NCBI GenBank assembly: GCA_001643675.2
Contig: LSRY02000005.1
Location: forward strand, 1,523,501 to 1,587,500
Length of the DNA: 64,000 nucleotides
Direction: 5' to 3'
Source: Monocercomonoides exilis
Taxonomy: Eukaryota; Preaxostyla; Oxymonadida; Polymastigidae
The position numbers and the translations under genes are program-made. The notes under the pieces were generated by a model. That model ran no database searches. It saw only the letters and a list, made by a program, of their open reading frames with translations, and was not told where the DNA came from. Position 1 is the first letter of the stretch. Every line of letters begins with the position of its first letter. This document shows positions 23,392 to 33,352 of this stretch, piece after piece.

Positions 23392-26300
23392 ATGGCGAGG
23401 TTCTCCACCAGTGCAAAAGTTGCATTCAATATTGTCGCTCTGATATTGGTTGTTGTCAATTGCTGCAATACCTCTGTTATTGCTGAAAAACAAAATCAAC
23501 AAGAAATGAATTGGGAGGTACCAGAAAGGACGATCAGCATTGAAAACAGCAGCAACAAATACTACAATAAAAAAGGCATAGGTGCAGCAAAAGTCATATT
23601 CTCACCAGGTGATCGTGTCAATTGTGCCCGAACAAATGTGAATATCATCAATGCCTCGTTGTGTGTGAGCGATCTCGTCATGGAACCTCTCAGTGGCTGC
23701 GCATTCCTCGCTGCACAAAATCACTCATCATGCACCATTTTCTCCTCTTTCTGTCGAATTCACGCAGATGCCAGCCACTCACTTTTCCTCACTTCTCACA
23801 GCTCCCTCTCTCTCACCAACTTCTCCTTCACCATCCCTCAACCAGCCATCCTCTCCTTCCCTCTCTTCTCACTTCCTCAAAATCTACTCCAAAATGCCAA
23901 CTTACCAATCCTCGCATCCTTCTCAATCTCTCATTCTTTTTTCTCCTCTTTCATCTCCCTCCACAATTCCTTCCTTTTTTCTCCTTCATCATCCTCTTCT
24001 TCTTCCCTTCTCTATCGTCATCTTCAAATCCACCTCGATCTCCATCTCTCGGACACACTCTTCACAAACATCACCACTGCGCCACAATCCACATACACCA
24101 TTCCTGCCAAACCCACACACACACACAACTCATTCACCACCACCACAAACACAAACACCACAAACACAAACACCACAAACACAAACACAAACACAATCCC
24201 CTTCTTCTCTCTTCGTTCCTCTCTCTTTATTCACTCGACCATCTTCCTCCACACCCACAACCCAATCGATGGTGCCATCCTCCCCGACCTCAACAGCCCA
24301 TCCACTTTTCTCTCTGCCTTTAATGCCTCTTTTCTTCGCCAAACACGTTCTTTATCAAATGATCCTGTTGTGCATGTTGGAACTGAAACTCAAAGAGCGA
24401 AACCTGGAAGATTGGACTCGTTCGATAAAAACAGCCATCGATTCGAGTGGTGCGAATGGAATGATTCAAAAAGTGAAACAAGTCGTGGAGGTGCACTTAA
24501 TGTTAACTGCACAAATGCAAATCTCGAAATCACTTCGTGCTCATTTCTCAGATGTTCATCTTGTTATAGTCAAGGTGGAGCATTGTATTGTGAAAGTTTG
24601 TTGAAAATAAACATCACAAAATCAAATTTCTCAAACTGCTCTGCAGTTCATGGAGGTGCAGTCAATACATGGTATCCTCGATCAAATTCTATTTTTCACA
24701 TTTCGGAAAATAGTGTGGAAAATTGTTCAATAACAGATTGGTGTGGAACTGGTTGGTATTTCTTGCTTAATGACTTGCCTGCATCTGGCCAATTTCTGTT
24801 TGCAAAATGCAAGTGCATTGCAAATTCTGGTGGTGATGCAGCTGGTTCATTAACATTTCATTACCCTCCAAGCAACAAACCGAGTCAGTTTTTGATTGAT
24901 GATTGCCAGTTCATAAATAACAAATTGACAAGTTCATCAACTTCCTATGGTGGTGCTGCGTTGTGTTGCACAAGAACATACGATTGGATGAATGGAGTAA
25001 AATTCATCATATTCTGCTTCTTCGATGGTAATTCCGCAACAAATGTCAGAGGAAATGATGTGTTCTTTTACGGAAGCATCATCACCAAATCTCCATTCCA
25101 GCAATGCGGTTCAACAACTCTAACACAAAGAGTATGGAACAGCAACACAGCTGATAACTCTGTGTACAACAGCTGGCTTCCAATCATCAACCAGAACAAA
25201 ATCGTTGCAAATGGTGGAAGTGATGTCGATGCCTGTGGCAAAACACAGCAAAGCCCATGTGCAACCGTGGAGTATGCTCTTGGATGCATTGCTCCCTTCA
25301 GCGATGCCTCCCTCTTTCTTCCCAGCTCCACTTTCACTCCCGCTCAAACACTAACCTTCCGTGCCCCAAATACAAAGATCACTGGAAATGGAATATCCAC
25401 AACAACCATCGCCTCCAGTGGTATTCCTCAACCATCTTCTTCTTCTGCTTCCACTTTATCATCATCACCTGAACCATCTGCCTCGTCTGCCCTCTTCCAA
25501 CAGACCGAGGGTTCCCTCACAGTCTCTGCCCTCGCCATCGCCCACAACTCCACAAACCTCGTCACTCCCATCCTCTTCCACCTCTCCGGTAACTCCCCTT
25601 CCCTCAACCTCAACACAACCACCATCATCGGAACAACCACATCTTCATCATCAATCACCACACCCCTCTTCTTCCTCACTGCTGGCTCCCTCGCCCTCAA
25701 CCACACAGCAATCACCAGTCTCACCCTCAACAGCCAGAGCATCTTCCACCTCACCTCCATCACAGCTCCCCTCACCCTCAACTCCTCCAACATCACCCAC
25801 ATCACCTCCACTGCCACCCCCGCCAGTTGTGTCCTCTCCTCTGCCACCTCCCCTGCCCTCTCCCTCTCCCTCACCAACTGCACCATCACCAACATAGATT
25901 CAGCTCCACAAAATCAACAGACTGCCACCAATGGCGGGTGCATCTCATTCGCTTCATCCGTCTCTGACAATACGTTTTCAGTGAGTGACACCACCTTCTC
26001 CACATGCTCTGTGAGCGAGGATACAAGTTCTGGAGGAAGAGGAGGTGCTCTCATGATCGAGTTCGCCCAAGGCTCACAAGTGTCATCCACCTCCTTTTCC
26101 ATGATGAATGTTGTGTTTTCAGAGAACAAGGCCAGTGTCGGAAGAGATATGTATTTTGTGTGTGAATCCCTTGTTGCTTCTGTGAAAGAGCCCTTGTTCG
26201 CCTTCATGACAAGCATCACTCAGAAAGACGACTCGGTTGTTGGACATGACAGAACAGAAGCATTCGGTGATTGGAATGTCGACTTGTTCATATTCTTCGA

Positions 26301-29300
26301 TGGATACTTTGCTGATAAGGTGTATGTTGATGGCACATCCGGAGTGGAAGAGGTGTATTGCGGTCTGGAAAAAGCACCTTGTAAGAATGTGAACTACGGA
26401 ATGGGGCATTTGAAGAAAACACTGAATGTTAAAGAGGAGATTGTTGTGTGTGAAAAATCGAATATTACTGGGTGTGCGGATGTGAGTGGAATGAATGTGA
26501 AAGCAAAATCCGAGACAATTGTGGGCGTTGAATGCAAAAGGGAAGTGAGTGGCTCTGAAGACTGTATTCTGAAATCAACATCAGTGACAGAAATTCAGTT
26601 CATCGGGATTATTGTTCCATCAAGATTTAATAGAGCAATCACATCGGTGATCGAATCAACCACTCAAAATGGAGAATTGCACATGAAAAATTGTGCGATC
26701 AGTGTGATTGGAGGAGACAAAAACACAATTGGATTTTCCTTGATCAAATCAACAGGAAAGATGGTTGAGCTGGACTCTGTCACGATTTCAGATGTGAAAT
26801 CATCAGTTGCGCTGTTTTCAATTTCTCCTTCATCTGCAACTGTGAATGAAGACGAATTCAGAGTGAAACTGTTGAATTACACAATGGAAGGATGCAGTTT
26901 GGATGACTCCTCACTTGGTGAATCTCCATTGATGATATCTTCTTCCGTTTTGTTTGAAAGCAGCAACTTTTCGAATATTGAAAATAAGGGCAGCGAAGAA
27001 GGAGGTGTCGCAAAAGTGACATTGCAAGGGAATGAAGAATTGGTGATCAAATCAACAAATGCATCATCTTGTTCGCTTTTAAAGAACAATGGAAAAGGAG
27101 GATTCTTGTATTTGGATTGTCAGAATTGTTTGAATGAGAAGCCATTTGTTTTTGATGCTGGAATTACTTTTGTGAACAATAAAGCAGATATTGGAAAGAA
27201 TGCGTTCATTTTCGGAAAGGATTTTAATACTTCTGTAACAAATGAGTCATTCAAGTTCGATTATTCCTCAATGATAAATGATAAAACTCTGTTTGTTGGA
27301 AGTGATAACAATTACCAAGAAAAAGATTTGTTCATGTTTCTGATTCAATACAGCTCGTTTGAAATATTTATCTCATCGAGTGGATTTGATGTTGCACGAT
27401 GTGGAAGTGAAGAAGAGCCATGCTTCACGATGTGGAAAGGGATGGAAAACATGGAAAAGGAGATTGGAAAGAAAACAATTCAGATTGAAGGATCGACTGT
27501 CATTCGAGATTCATTCAACATTTCCAATTATCAGATCAAAAAGGGTGTAAAGATGGGAGAAGAAGATGCAAAAGCGAAATTGAATTTTGAAAAAGCAATT
27601 GGAAGCCAACTGGAATATTTCATGGGAAATGATGTTCATCTTGAATTGACAAATATCCAACTGCAATTAACATCTGGATTTGACAACTCAGCCAAAACAA
27701 TAATTTCAAATACAAATGGAGATTTGGTGATAACTGGATGTTCATTCCATTCAGAAGCAAGAATGAACGATGAATTTGATTGTGTATTTGTGGATGCAAT
27801 TGGAGGAAGTGTGGAAGTGAATGATTTGTCGATGGAATCATGCAATGTTGGAAACAGTATTTTTGTTATTCATGATGCTGGAGTTTCTTGCCATTTGGAG
27901 AATGTTCATGTGAAATCGTTGAATGAAAGTGGAGGATGCATTTTATCAATCAAGAAATCTGAAGCAGGGTTGAAGATAAATGAAGAAAGTGAAGGAGGGA
28001 TAAACCTTCAAATTGACAAATCATCATTTTCTGGTGTGAAGAGAAGCGACAATGGAGCGAGCATTTTGGAATCAAAGAGTGAGAATAAGATTTGTTTGGC
28101 TGTGAATGAGAGCAACATCACAGAAGGCAAAGCGGAAGAAAGTGAAAAAGGAGGTGCAATATTCTTCACATTGAGTGTATCTGGATCAATGAACATGATA
28201 AAGTCCGAAGTCAGTCAATGCAGCTGCACCAATGGGAAAGGAGGAGGGGTGTATCTGGCAACAAAGGAAACAGGTGATTTGAATTTCACATTTGTGGGAA
28301 TGAAGTTCAGTGCGAACACAGCAAGTGTTGGAAATGATATTTTCATTGAATGTTTCAACATCACATCTCAGATCAATGAAAGGCAATTCCAGTTTGATCT
28401 TCGAGAGGGACATTATTCACGAATTAATGCGATATATGGAATTGATGGGTGTGAACACAAAGAAGAAACAGATCTGATTGATTTTGTGACGATCCATCAG
28501 AGTGACACAATCATTGTGAGCAGCGTAAATGGATCGGATGATAGGCAATGTGGAACAAACACGCTTCCATGCCATTCGATTGATTATGGACTGATACATC
28601 TCACTTCAGAACTTATTAGTCTGATGTTCATTGTTGAAGAGAGCGTGATTGGAAAGGAAATAAACCTGGAAGAAATGAGCCTAAGTTCGAAGAGCAGAGA
28701 GATGTGCAAAGTTAAAGTGAAATCAAACATTGAAAAAGCAAAGGAGGAATTGGTGACAACATGTGGAACAGTTTCAATGTTGAGAATGAACTTTGTGTTT
28801 GATTCAAATTTCATTTCTTCACATGAATCGCTGATATCACCAGAAGGAGGAATTCTTGAAATGATGAATTGCTCATTTGGCTCAAAACAATCTAATGAGG
28901 AAGGAAATTCAGCTTTTGTGAGCATTCCATTTCATCTAATAAATATGGAAAAAGGAGAATTACAACTCATGGAATGCAAAGTGAATAATCTCATTCTTCG
29001 TGAATCAGCATTGTTTCTTTCATCACCACTTCCATCAGCAATTGATTCATTAATTATTTGCAATTCAACAATTAAAACTTCTCTTATTGAGATTAATGAA
29101 TGTGAGCAATTGAGTACGGAAAAGTTGCATATTGAAAATATCACAGTTGAAGGAAATGAAGAAACATTGATATCATGCCTGTCAATAAAAAAAACAATGC
29201 AATTAACAAATTGCACAATGGGAAAAGTCAGTTCAAAGAACACAAAAGGGAAATTGGTGAAATTGGAGGATTGCACAGACGTGGAAATGGACAGTTGCAT

Positions 29301-31413
29301 TTTTGATGGAAGTTCAAATGAAAGAAATGAACTTCATCTGAATAAAGAAGAAGAAGAGATATGCAGATGGTCTGGATCTCTTGTGGATGTTGTGAAAAGT
29401 TCTGTTTTGATGAAAGATACAACAATATCGAATTCACCAGAAGGTGGAATTACAATGAGTGGAGGAAATGTGATAATTGATGCAGGGAATTTCTCAAACA
29501 ACAATCCAACTATTGAAGGATATACATCATTGAGAAGAAACATCATCTGTTCAGATTCAGGAACATTGAATGTGATGAGTTTGAAGGGAGGAGATGGATG
29601 GAAGGATAATTCATCACTCTGGATGCTGAATGACGGGTGCAGTTTTGAAGGAATTGTTACAGAAAGGGATTCATCATTTTTCATTCCTGTTCTGGAAAGT
29701 GTGGAAGCAAAAGAAATAACAGATAGAATGAAGCTGATATTCAAAGGGATGCTTCTTGTTCCATGCAATCTGTCATTCACAGTTGTGAAGAAGAAGGGAG
29801 AAGAGAAAGAGATTGAAAAACACGATTTTGATGAAAATGGATTCATGTCAGAAAGAGAAGTTGAAGGGATTGTGGCAAAAGATCTTATCAGCAGTTGTGA
29901 AGACGAGATTGAGGTGAGTGTGCATATTTTGTTTGGGAATGCAGAATCGCCTTCATCAACAAATTCATTCATTCTGAAGAACAGAAGCGAGGTTGAGCCA
30001 AAAGGAGATGAAAGAATTGTTGAAGGAGGAAAAGAAGGAAAATCCTTTTGGTTGCTAATTGTTGTTATATTGGCTGTATTGTTCTTGATTGTTCTTGTTG
30101 TATCAATAATATTCATTGCCCGATGGAAGAAGGTTAAGAATGAAGCAGAAGATCTGAGAGAGATTGTGAACGATACAGTGAAGAAGGATCCGAAGCTGAT
30201 TGAGATGGTGACGATGGAGATGTCACCTGAGGCGCAGTGGAGAAGAGCAGAGAAGGAGGCAGAGAAAAAGAACGAAGAGAAGATAAAGAAAAGAATAAAT
30301 GGAAAGGAGATGGTGCATTCAGAATCTGAAGAGTATCTTCTGTCTGAGAATGGATCGACTGAATATATATTGGGAAAAGATTCAAACAAGATTCCTGATT
30401 GGATGCTGGAGAAGGTTGATGAGAAGGAAGAAGAAGAGACAAGAAAGAGAACACCATCACCATCAATATCTTCGACATGTTCAACCGATTCGGATTCCAC
30501 TTTTGTTCGAGGAGAGGATCTGTGCCCCACCACTTCTTCCATGTCGAACTTAGTGGATGCAATGGCCTGTTCGTCTCCTCATGAGAAGTTGATCGTGGAT
30601 TTGAGGGATTCATTGTTCATGCTCCTGCATGGAAGGAACGAGAAGAAAGAGATGGCAATAGGAAGTTTGCAGGAAAGAGAGCAAACAGCTGCCCAAATCC
30701 TGTTCTGGGTTGCGAATGGAGCTCTTCATTCATTTGATGAAATGGAAAATCCTCTTTCTTCACTGGCCAATCTCAGTCCTCACATTGTGTTGTTCTCAGA
30801 GCATATGGTCATCTGCATTGCAATGCACTCGGACTGTTCTTCTGATGATAGTTCAGATTCATCGTCGATCTCTTCATTGACAATTGTTTCTTCTTCGTCC
30901 AATATATCGTTGATGAGCGAAAGATTCACCGATTCTCCACCTCCATCATCCGCGTTTGAGGATGATGAAAACACCAGAAAAGAGTTTTTGAGATGGAAAG
31001 CACCAGAGCTGCTGATGAACAAGAAGATGGGAGCAACCAAGGAGTCAGTGGTATTCTCGATTGGGATGATGCTGTGGGAGTGCCTGACATTACAGATCCC
31101 GTTTGGGGAGTATGAAGGGGAAGTGGCTGGGCAGAAGATCGCAAACGGGGAGAGGCCGAGCACAGACACGATTCAAGACTCCAAGCTCACAAATCTGGTG
31201 CAGAGCATGCTCTCATCGACTGTGTCAGACCGACCGTCTCTTGTATTTCTGAAAAGTGAGTGCATTCGGCTTTTCCCTCAAAACGCATGCAACTTCACAG
31301 TTTCTGATGCAATCGACCTTGCGATGGAGTCAAACTGCAGCGAATGCAACAATGGCAGCTGCTCGACAAAGAAAAGCAGCAAGACAACAACTCAAACGCT
31401 GGTTGAGCAGTAA
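23392..31413 (+). CDS. Giant Pmp-like beta-helix surface receptor with TM segment and pseudokinase-like tail
   Basis: The 2673-residue protein starts with a signal peptide (hydrophobic VAFNIVALILVVVNCC, residues 10-25). The ectodomain is rich in Asn/Ser/Thr and Pmp-like motifs: GGAL, GGAV, GGAIFF, GGGVYL and FxxNxAxxGxD (FSENKASVGRD, FVNNKADIGKN, FSANTASVGND). It repeats a module opening with CG....PC at Cys 615, 990, 1337 and 1720. One membrane helix lies at about 2218-2243 (FWLLIVVILAVLFLIVLVVS) before a basic stop-transfer RWKKVK. The cytoplasmic tail from about 2396 resembles the end of a tyrosine-kinase-like domain: WKAPELL (2535-2541), SVVFSIGMMLWECLT, PFGEYEG, SDRPSL. No P-loop, HRD or DFG can be recognised, so it is probably a pseudokinase. 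It is single-exon as read. Likely a type I surface sensor or adhesin; ligand unknown. A dead paralogue lies at 840-2338. Confidence 0.85.
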   Translation: MARFSTSAKVAFNIVALILVVVNCCNTSVIAEKQNQQEMNWEVPERTISIENSSNKYYNKKGIGAAKVIFSPGDRVNCARTNVNIINASLCVSDLVMEPLSGCAFLAAQNHSSCTIFSSFCRIHADASHSLFLTSHSSLSLTNFSFTIPQPAILSFPLFSLPQNLLQNANLPILASFSISHSFFSSFISLHNSFLFSPSSSSSSSLLYRHLQIHLDLHLSDTLFTNITTAPQSTYTIPAKPTHTHNSFTTTTNTNTTNTNTTNTNTNTIPFFSLRSSLFIHSTIFLHTHNPIDGAILPDLNSPSTFLSAFNASFLRQTRSLSNDPVVHVGTETQRAKPGRLDSFDKNSHRFEWCEWNDSKSETSRGGALNVNCTNANLEITSCSFLRCSSCYSQGGALYCESLLKINITKSNFSNCSAVHGGAVNTWYPRSNSIFHISENSVENCSITDWCGTGWYFLLNDLPASGQFLFAKCKCIANSGGDAAGSLTFHYPPSNKPSQFLIDDCQFINNKLTSSSTSYGGAALCCTRTYDWMNGVKFIIFCFFDGNSATNVRGNDVFFYGSIITKSPFQQCGSTTLTQRVWNSNTADNSVYNSWLPIINQNKIVANGGSDVDACGKTQQSPCATVEYALGCIAPFSDASLFLPSSTFTPAQTLTFRAPNTKITGNGISTTTIASSGIPQPSSSSASTLSSSPEPSASSALFQQTEGSLTVSALAIAHNSTNLVTPILFHLSGNSPSLNLNTTTIIGTTTSSSSITTPLFFLTAGSLALNHTAITSLTLNSQSIFHLTSITAPLTLNSSNITHITSTATPASCVLSSATSPALSLSLTNCTITNIDSAPQNQQTATNGGCISFASSVSDNTFSVSDTTFSTCSVSEDTSSGGRGGALMIEFAQGSQVSSTSFSMMNVVFSENKASVGRDMYFVCESLVASVKEPLFAFMTSITQKDDSVVGHDRTEAFGDWNVDLFIFFDGYFADKVYVDGTSGVEEVYCGLEKAPCKNVNYGMGHLKKTLNVKEEIVVCEKSNITGCADVSGMNVKAKSETIVGVECKREVSGSEDCILKSTSVTEIQFIGIIVPSRFNRAITSVIESTTQNGELHMKNCAISVIGGDKNTIGFSLIKSTGKMVELDSVTISDVKSSVALFSISPSSATVNEDEFRVKLLNYTMEGCSLDDSSLGESPLMISSSVLFESSNFSNIENKGSEEGGVAKVTLQGNEELVIKSTNASSCSLLKNNGKGGFLYLDCQNCLNEKPFVFDAGITFVNNKADIGKNAFIFGKDFNTSVTNESFKFDYSSMINDKTLFVGSDNNYQEKDLFMFLIQYSSFEIFISSSGFDVARCGSEEEPCFTMWKGMENMEKEIGKKTIQIEGSTVIRDSFNISNYQIKKGVKMGEEDAKAKLNFEKAIGSQLEYFMGNDVHLELTNIQLQLTSGFDNSAKTIISNTNGDLVITGCSFHSEARMNDEFDCVFVDAIGGSVEVNDLSMESCNVGNSIFVIHDAGVSCHLENVHVKSLNESGGCILSIKKSEAGLKINEESEGGINLQIDKSSFSGVKRSDNGASILESKSENKICLAVNESNITEGKAEESEKGGAIFFTLSVSGSMNMIKSEVSQCSCTNGKGGGVYLATKETGDLNFTFVGMKFSANTASVGNDIFIECFNITSQINERQFQFDLREGHYSRINAIYGIDGCEHKEETDLIDFVTIHQSDTIIVSSVNGSDDRQCGTNTLPCHSIDYGLIHLTSELISLMFIVEESVIGKEINLEEMSLSSKSREMCKVKVKSNIEKAKEELVTTCGTVSMLRMNFVFDSNFISSHESLISPEGGILEMMNCSFGSKQSNEEGNSAFVSIPFHLINMEKGELQLMECKVNNLILRESALFLSSPLPSAIDSLIICNSTIKTSLIEINECEQLSTEKLHIENITVEGNEETLISCLSIKKTMQLTNCTMGKVSSKNTKGKLVKLEDCTDVEMDSCIFDGSSNERNELHLNKEEEEICRWSGSLVDVVKSSVLMKDTTISNSPEGGITMSGGNVIIDAGNFSNNNPTIEGYTSLRRNIICSDSGTLNVMSLKGGDGWKDNSSLWMLNDGCSFEGIVTERDSSFFIPVLESVEAKEITDRMKLIFKGMLLVPCNLSFTVVKKKGEEKEIEKHDFDENGFMSEREVEGIVAKDLISSCEDEIEVSVHILFGNAESPSSTNSFILKNRSEVEPKGDERIVEGGKEGKSFWLLIVVILAVLFLIVLVVSIIFIARWKKVKNEAEDLREIVNDTVKKDPKLIEMVTMEMSPEAQWRRAEKEAEKKNEEKIKKRINGKEMVHSESEEYLLSENGSTEYILGKDSNKIPDWMLEKVDEKEEEETRKRTPSPSISSTCSTDSDSTFVRGEDLCPTTSSMSNLVDAMACSSPHEKLIVDLRDSLFMLLHGRNEKKEMAIGSLQEREQTAAQILFWVANGALHSFDEMENPLSSLANLSPHIVLFSEHMVICIAMHSDCSSDDSSDSSSISSLTIVSSSSNISLMSERFTDSPPPSSAFEDDENTRKEFLRWKAPELLMNKKMGATKESVVFSIGMMLWECLTLQIPFGEYEGEVAGQKIANGERPSTDTIQDSKLTNLVQSMLSSTVSDRPSLVFLKSECIRLFPQNACNFTVSDAIDLAMESNCSECNNGSCSTKKSSKTTTQTLVEQ

Positions 31414-32244
31414 TCGCCAGCGAAGCCACTGCGTTCATCAACATTTTGGCATCTGTTTCAGACATTCGAGAGATAATCGGGAAGTGGGGATATTGGCTGA
31501 AGCCGATTGAAAGAATTTGTGTTTGTATTTTGTTGAGTTGCGAAAAGGAAATGATGCAGCTGCACTGATGCCAACAAACACATATCAGGATTCAGTGTGA
31601 TTGGGATATGCAGCGTTGTGTGTATTTGTGGATGCGACTTGTTGATTTAATGATGTGCTTTTGTTTCATAAAAGCAGAATTGGAAGTTATTTCAATCAAT
31701 ACAAATTGAAATTTTAGATAATTTTTATTTTAAGAAAAGCAGAACGGCTTTTGCAGAAGAATCGACATTCTCAATGGCAGGATGTGATTATTCTGTGAAA
31801 TGAGTCTGTTTGTTTTATTTCATGAAAAGACTCAAAAAACATTGAAAATCTCAATACTAATTATTTTTTTCAGAAAATTATGCAAAAAACGATGAAGTGT
31901 AAAAGAAAAAAAATGAAAAATGAAAAATGAATGATTGTGAGGAATTTGAAATGAAAAAAAGGATTTTGTTCATTTTTGTTTCCTTGTGGCTTGGTATTGA
32001 TGAAAGAAGTGGATCAGTGGAAAAAAAAAAAAAACACCAAACAAATGATCCAATCAAAAATTGAAAATATTCTAATTCTTCAAGAAGAACATAAATTATG
32101 AAGAAATTTTCTCAACGAAAATCAACGAGGGTTGGAGTAAACATGAAATCGTTTGTTGTTTTTTTATTTTCATTTCTCATTTCTTTTCTCTCAATGTTAT
32201 AAATCATTCAACTGGGTATTTTTAACATCTTGATTTTGACATTA
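31414..32244. other. AT-rich spacer after the receptor gene
   Basis: Includes the probable 3' untranslated region. The composition stays coding-like for about 250 bases beyond the stop at 31,411, then becomes AT-rich. No gene or RNA is visible. Confidence 0.4.
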
Positions 32245-32580
32245 GGGAAAATACGGATTTTCAAGCTTTTTATGCACAAAGCATGAAAAAATTGTTTTGC
32301 TTATAACTTTATTTCGCTTTCTCAAATGGGACAAAATATTTGACTTCAAGCATTTTCATTGAAAATTTTTGCACTTTTCATTGACTCATTTACATCAAAA
32401 AACACAATAAAAATTGGTTCATTTTTTTGACATTCGCGAAATTAAACAATATTTTTTACTATTATACAAATGATACCTATTTACGGATATAAAAATAAAA
32501 CAAATATCAAAATCTGAGAAAGTGAAATAAAGTTATAAGCGAAGCAATTTTTTCACGCTTTGTGAATTAAAATCTTGAAA
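32245..32580. repeat. MITE-like element with about 70-bp terminal inverted repeats
   Basis: Bases 32,245-32,328 (agggaaaatacggattttca ... cttataactttatttcgctt) are the approximate inverse of 32,512-32,580 (gagaaagtgaaataaagtta ... tcttgaaag). The interior 32,340-32,450 matches the start of the window (36-156), and the terminal sequence also occurs at 5305-5384. This gives at least three members of one family in 64 kb. There is no ORF inside. The right end abuts the long hairpin that follows. Confidence 0.7.
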
Positions 32581-32952
32581 GTCCGGACAGATATCGCACA
32601 AAATACCGGACAAGATAGTTTTCTCAATAACCGAAAGAAGAATAGTTCTGACAATTTTCCTCAAAAAATATCTCATTAATACAAACTCAATTGATAAACG
32701 AGACTTTCAAAACAGAGTTATTGGTACTCTGAAAAAGTTGTTGATTGAAATCATGGAGAAATGAGATTTTGAGCTTCTCCGAGATTTCAATCATCAACTT
32801 TTTCAGAGTACCAATAACTCTGTTTTGAAAGTCTCGTTTATCAAATGAGTTTGCATTGACAAGTTGTGTTTTGAGGAAAATTGTCAGAATTATTTCTCTT
32901 GTGGTTATTGTGAAATCAATCTTGTCCGGTATTTTGTGCGATGTCCGGTATT
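32581..32952. repeat. Long inverted repeat (hairpin), arms about 175-180 bp, loop 14 nt
   Basis: The left arm 32,581-32,760 and right arm 32,775-32,952 are reverse complements with few differences. The inner part (aaacgagactttcaaaacag ... ttgattgaaatc) is near-identical over about 55 bp, with one mismatch near its inner end. The outer parts share ataccggacaaga, its inverse tcttgtccggtat, and tgacaattttcctcaaaa. The loop is atgagattttgagc. No ORF is present. It could be a foldback transposon, a hairpin-RNA locus or a recent palindromic duplication. Confidence 0.85.
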
Positions 32953-33352
32953 TTATGTGATATCTGTATTTTCACCGATTTGTTCTTGATGATAATTGTC
33001 ATCATTTTTTCCTGTTAATTCTGTTTTTTTTTCAAAAAAAAAATTATAAAATAAAAAAAAAAAAGTGTATTGAATTGATAATTGCTTGTAAAGATTCAAA
33101 CGGAAAATGATATATCTTATGATTGACAAAATTTTCGGATAAAAAAATTAGCATTTTTAGCTCCATTTCAACAGCCAGAATTTTTTCAGGAAATTCTCTT
33201 ATTAGTGACTGCAGAAAATTCCACCCATCCTCTCATTTGCTTTTTCACATCTGATATTTGGTATTGCATTTAATCTGAATAATTTGTATTTGAAGTTTGT
33301 GAAAAAAGAATTTTTAAAAAATTATCCCATACTGTTAACAGTTTATGAATTA
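32953..33352. other. Upstream spacer of the CCR4-like gene
   Basis: AT-rich, with A and T runs at 33,025-33,065. It presumably contains the promoter and 5' leader of the gene starting at 33,353. No conserved element could be named. Confidence 0.35.

Noticed and set aside
24120-24200. acaaac-type tandem repeat as an independent element
   Set aside because: It lies inside the receptor gene in frame and encodes a Thr/Asn linker. It is not a CRISPR array or satellite.
29334-30542. 402-codon minus-strand frame within the receptor gene
   Set aside because: It is the reverse of the Glu/Lys-rich juxtamembrane region. The plus-strand frame carries the TM helix and kinase-like motifs.
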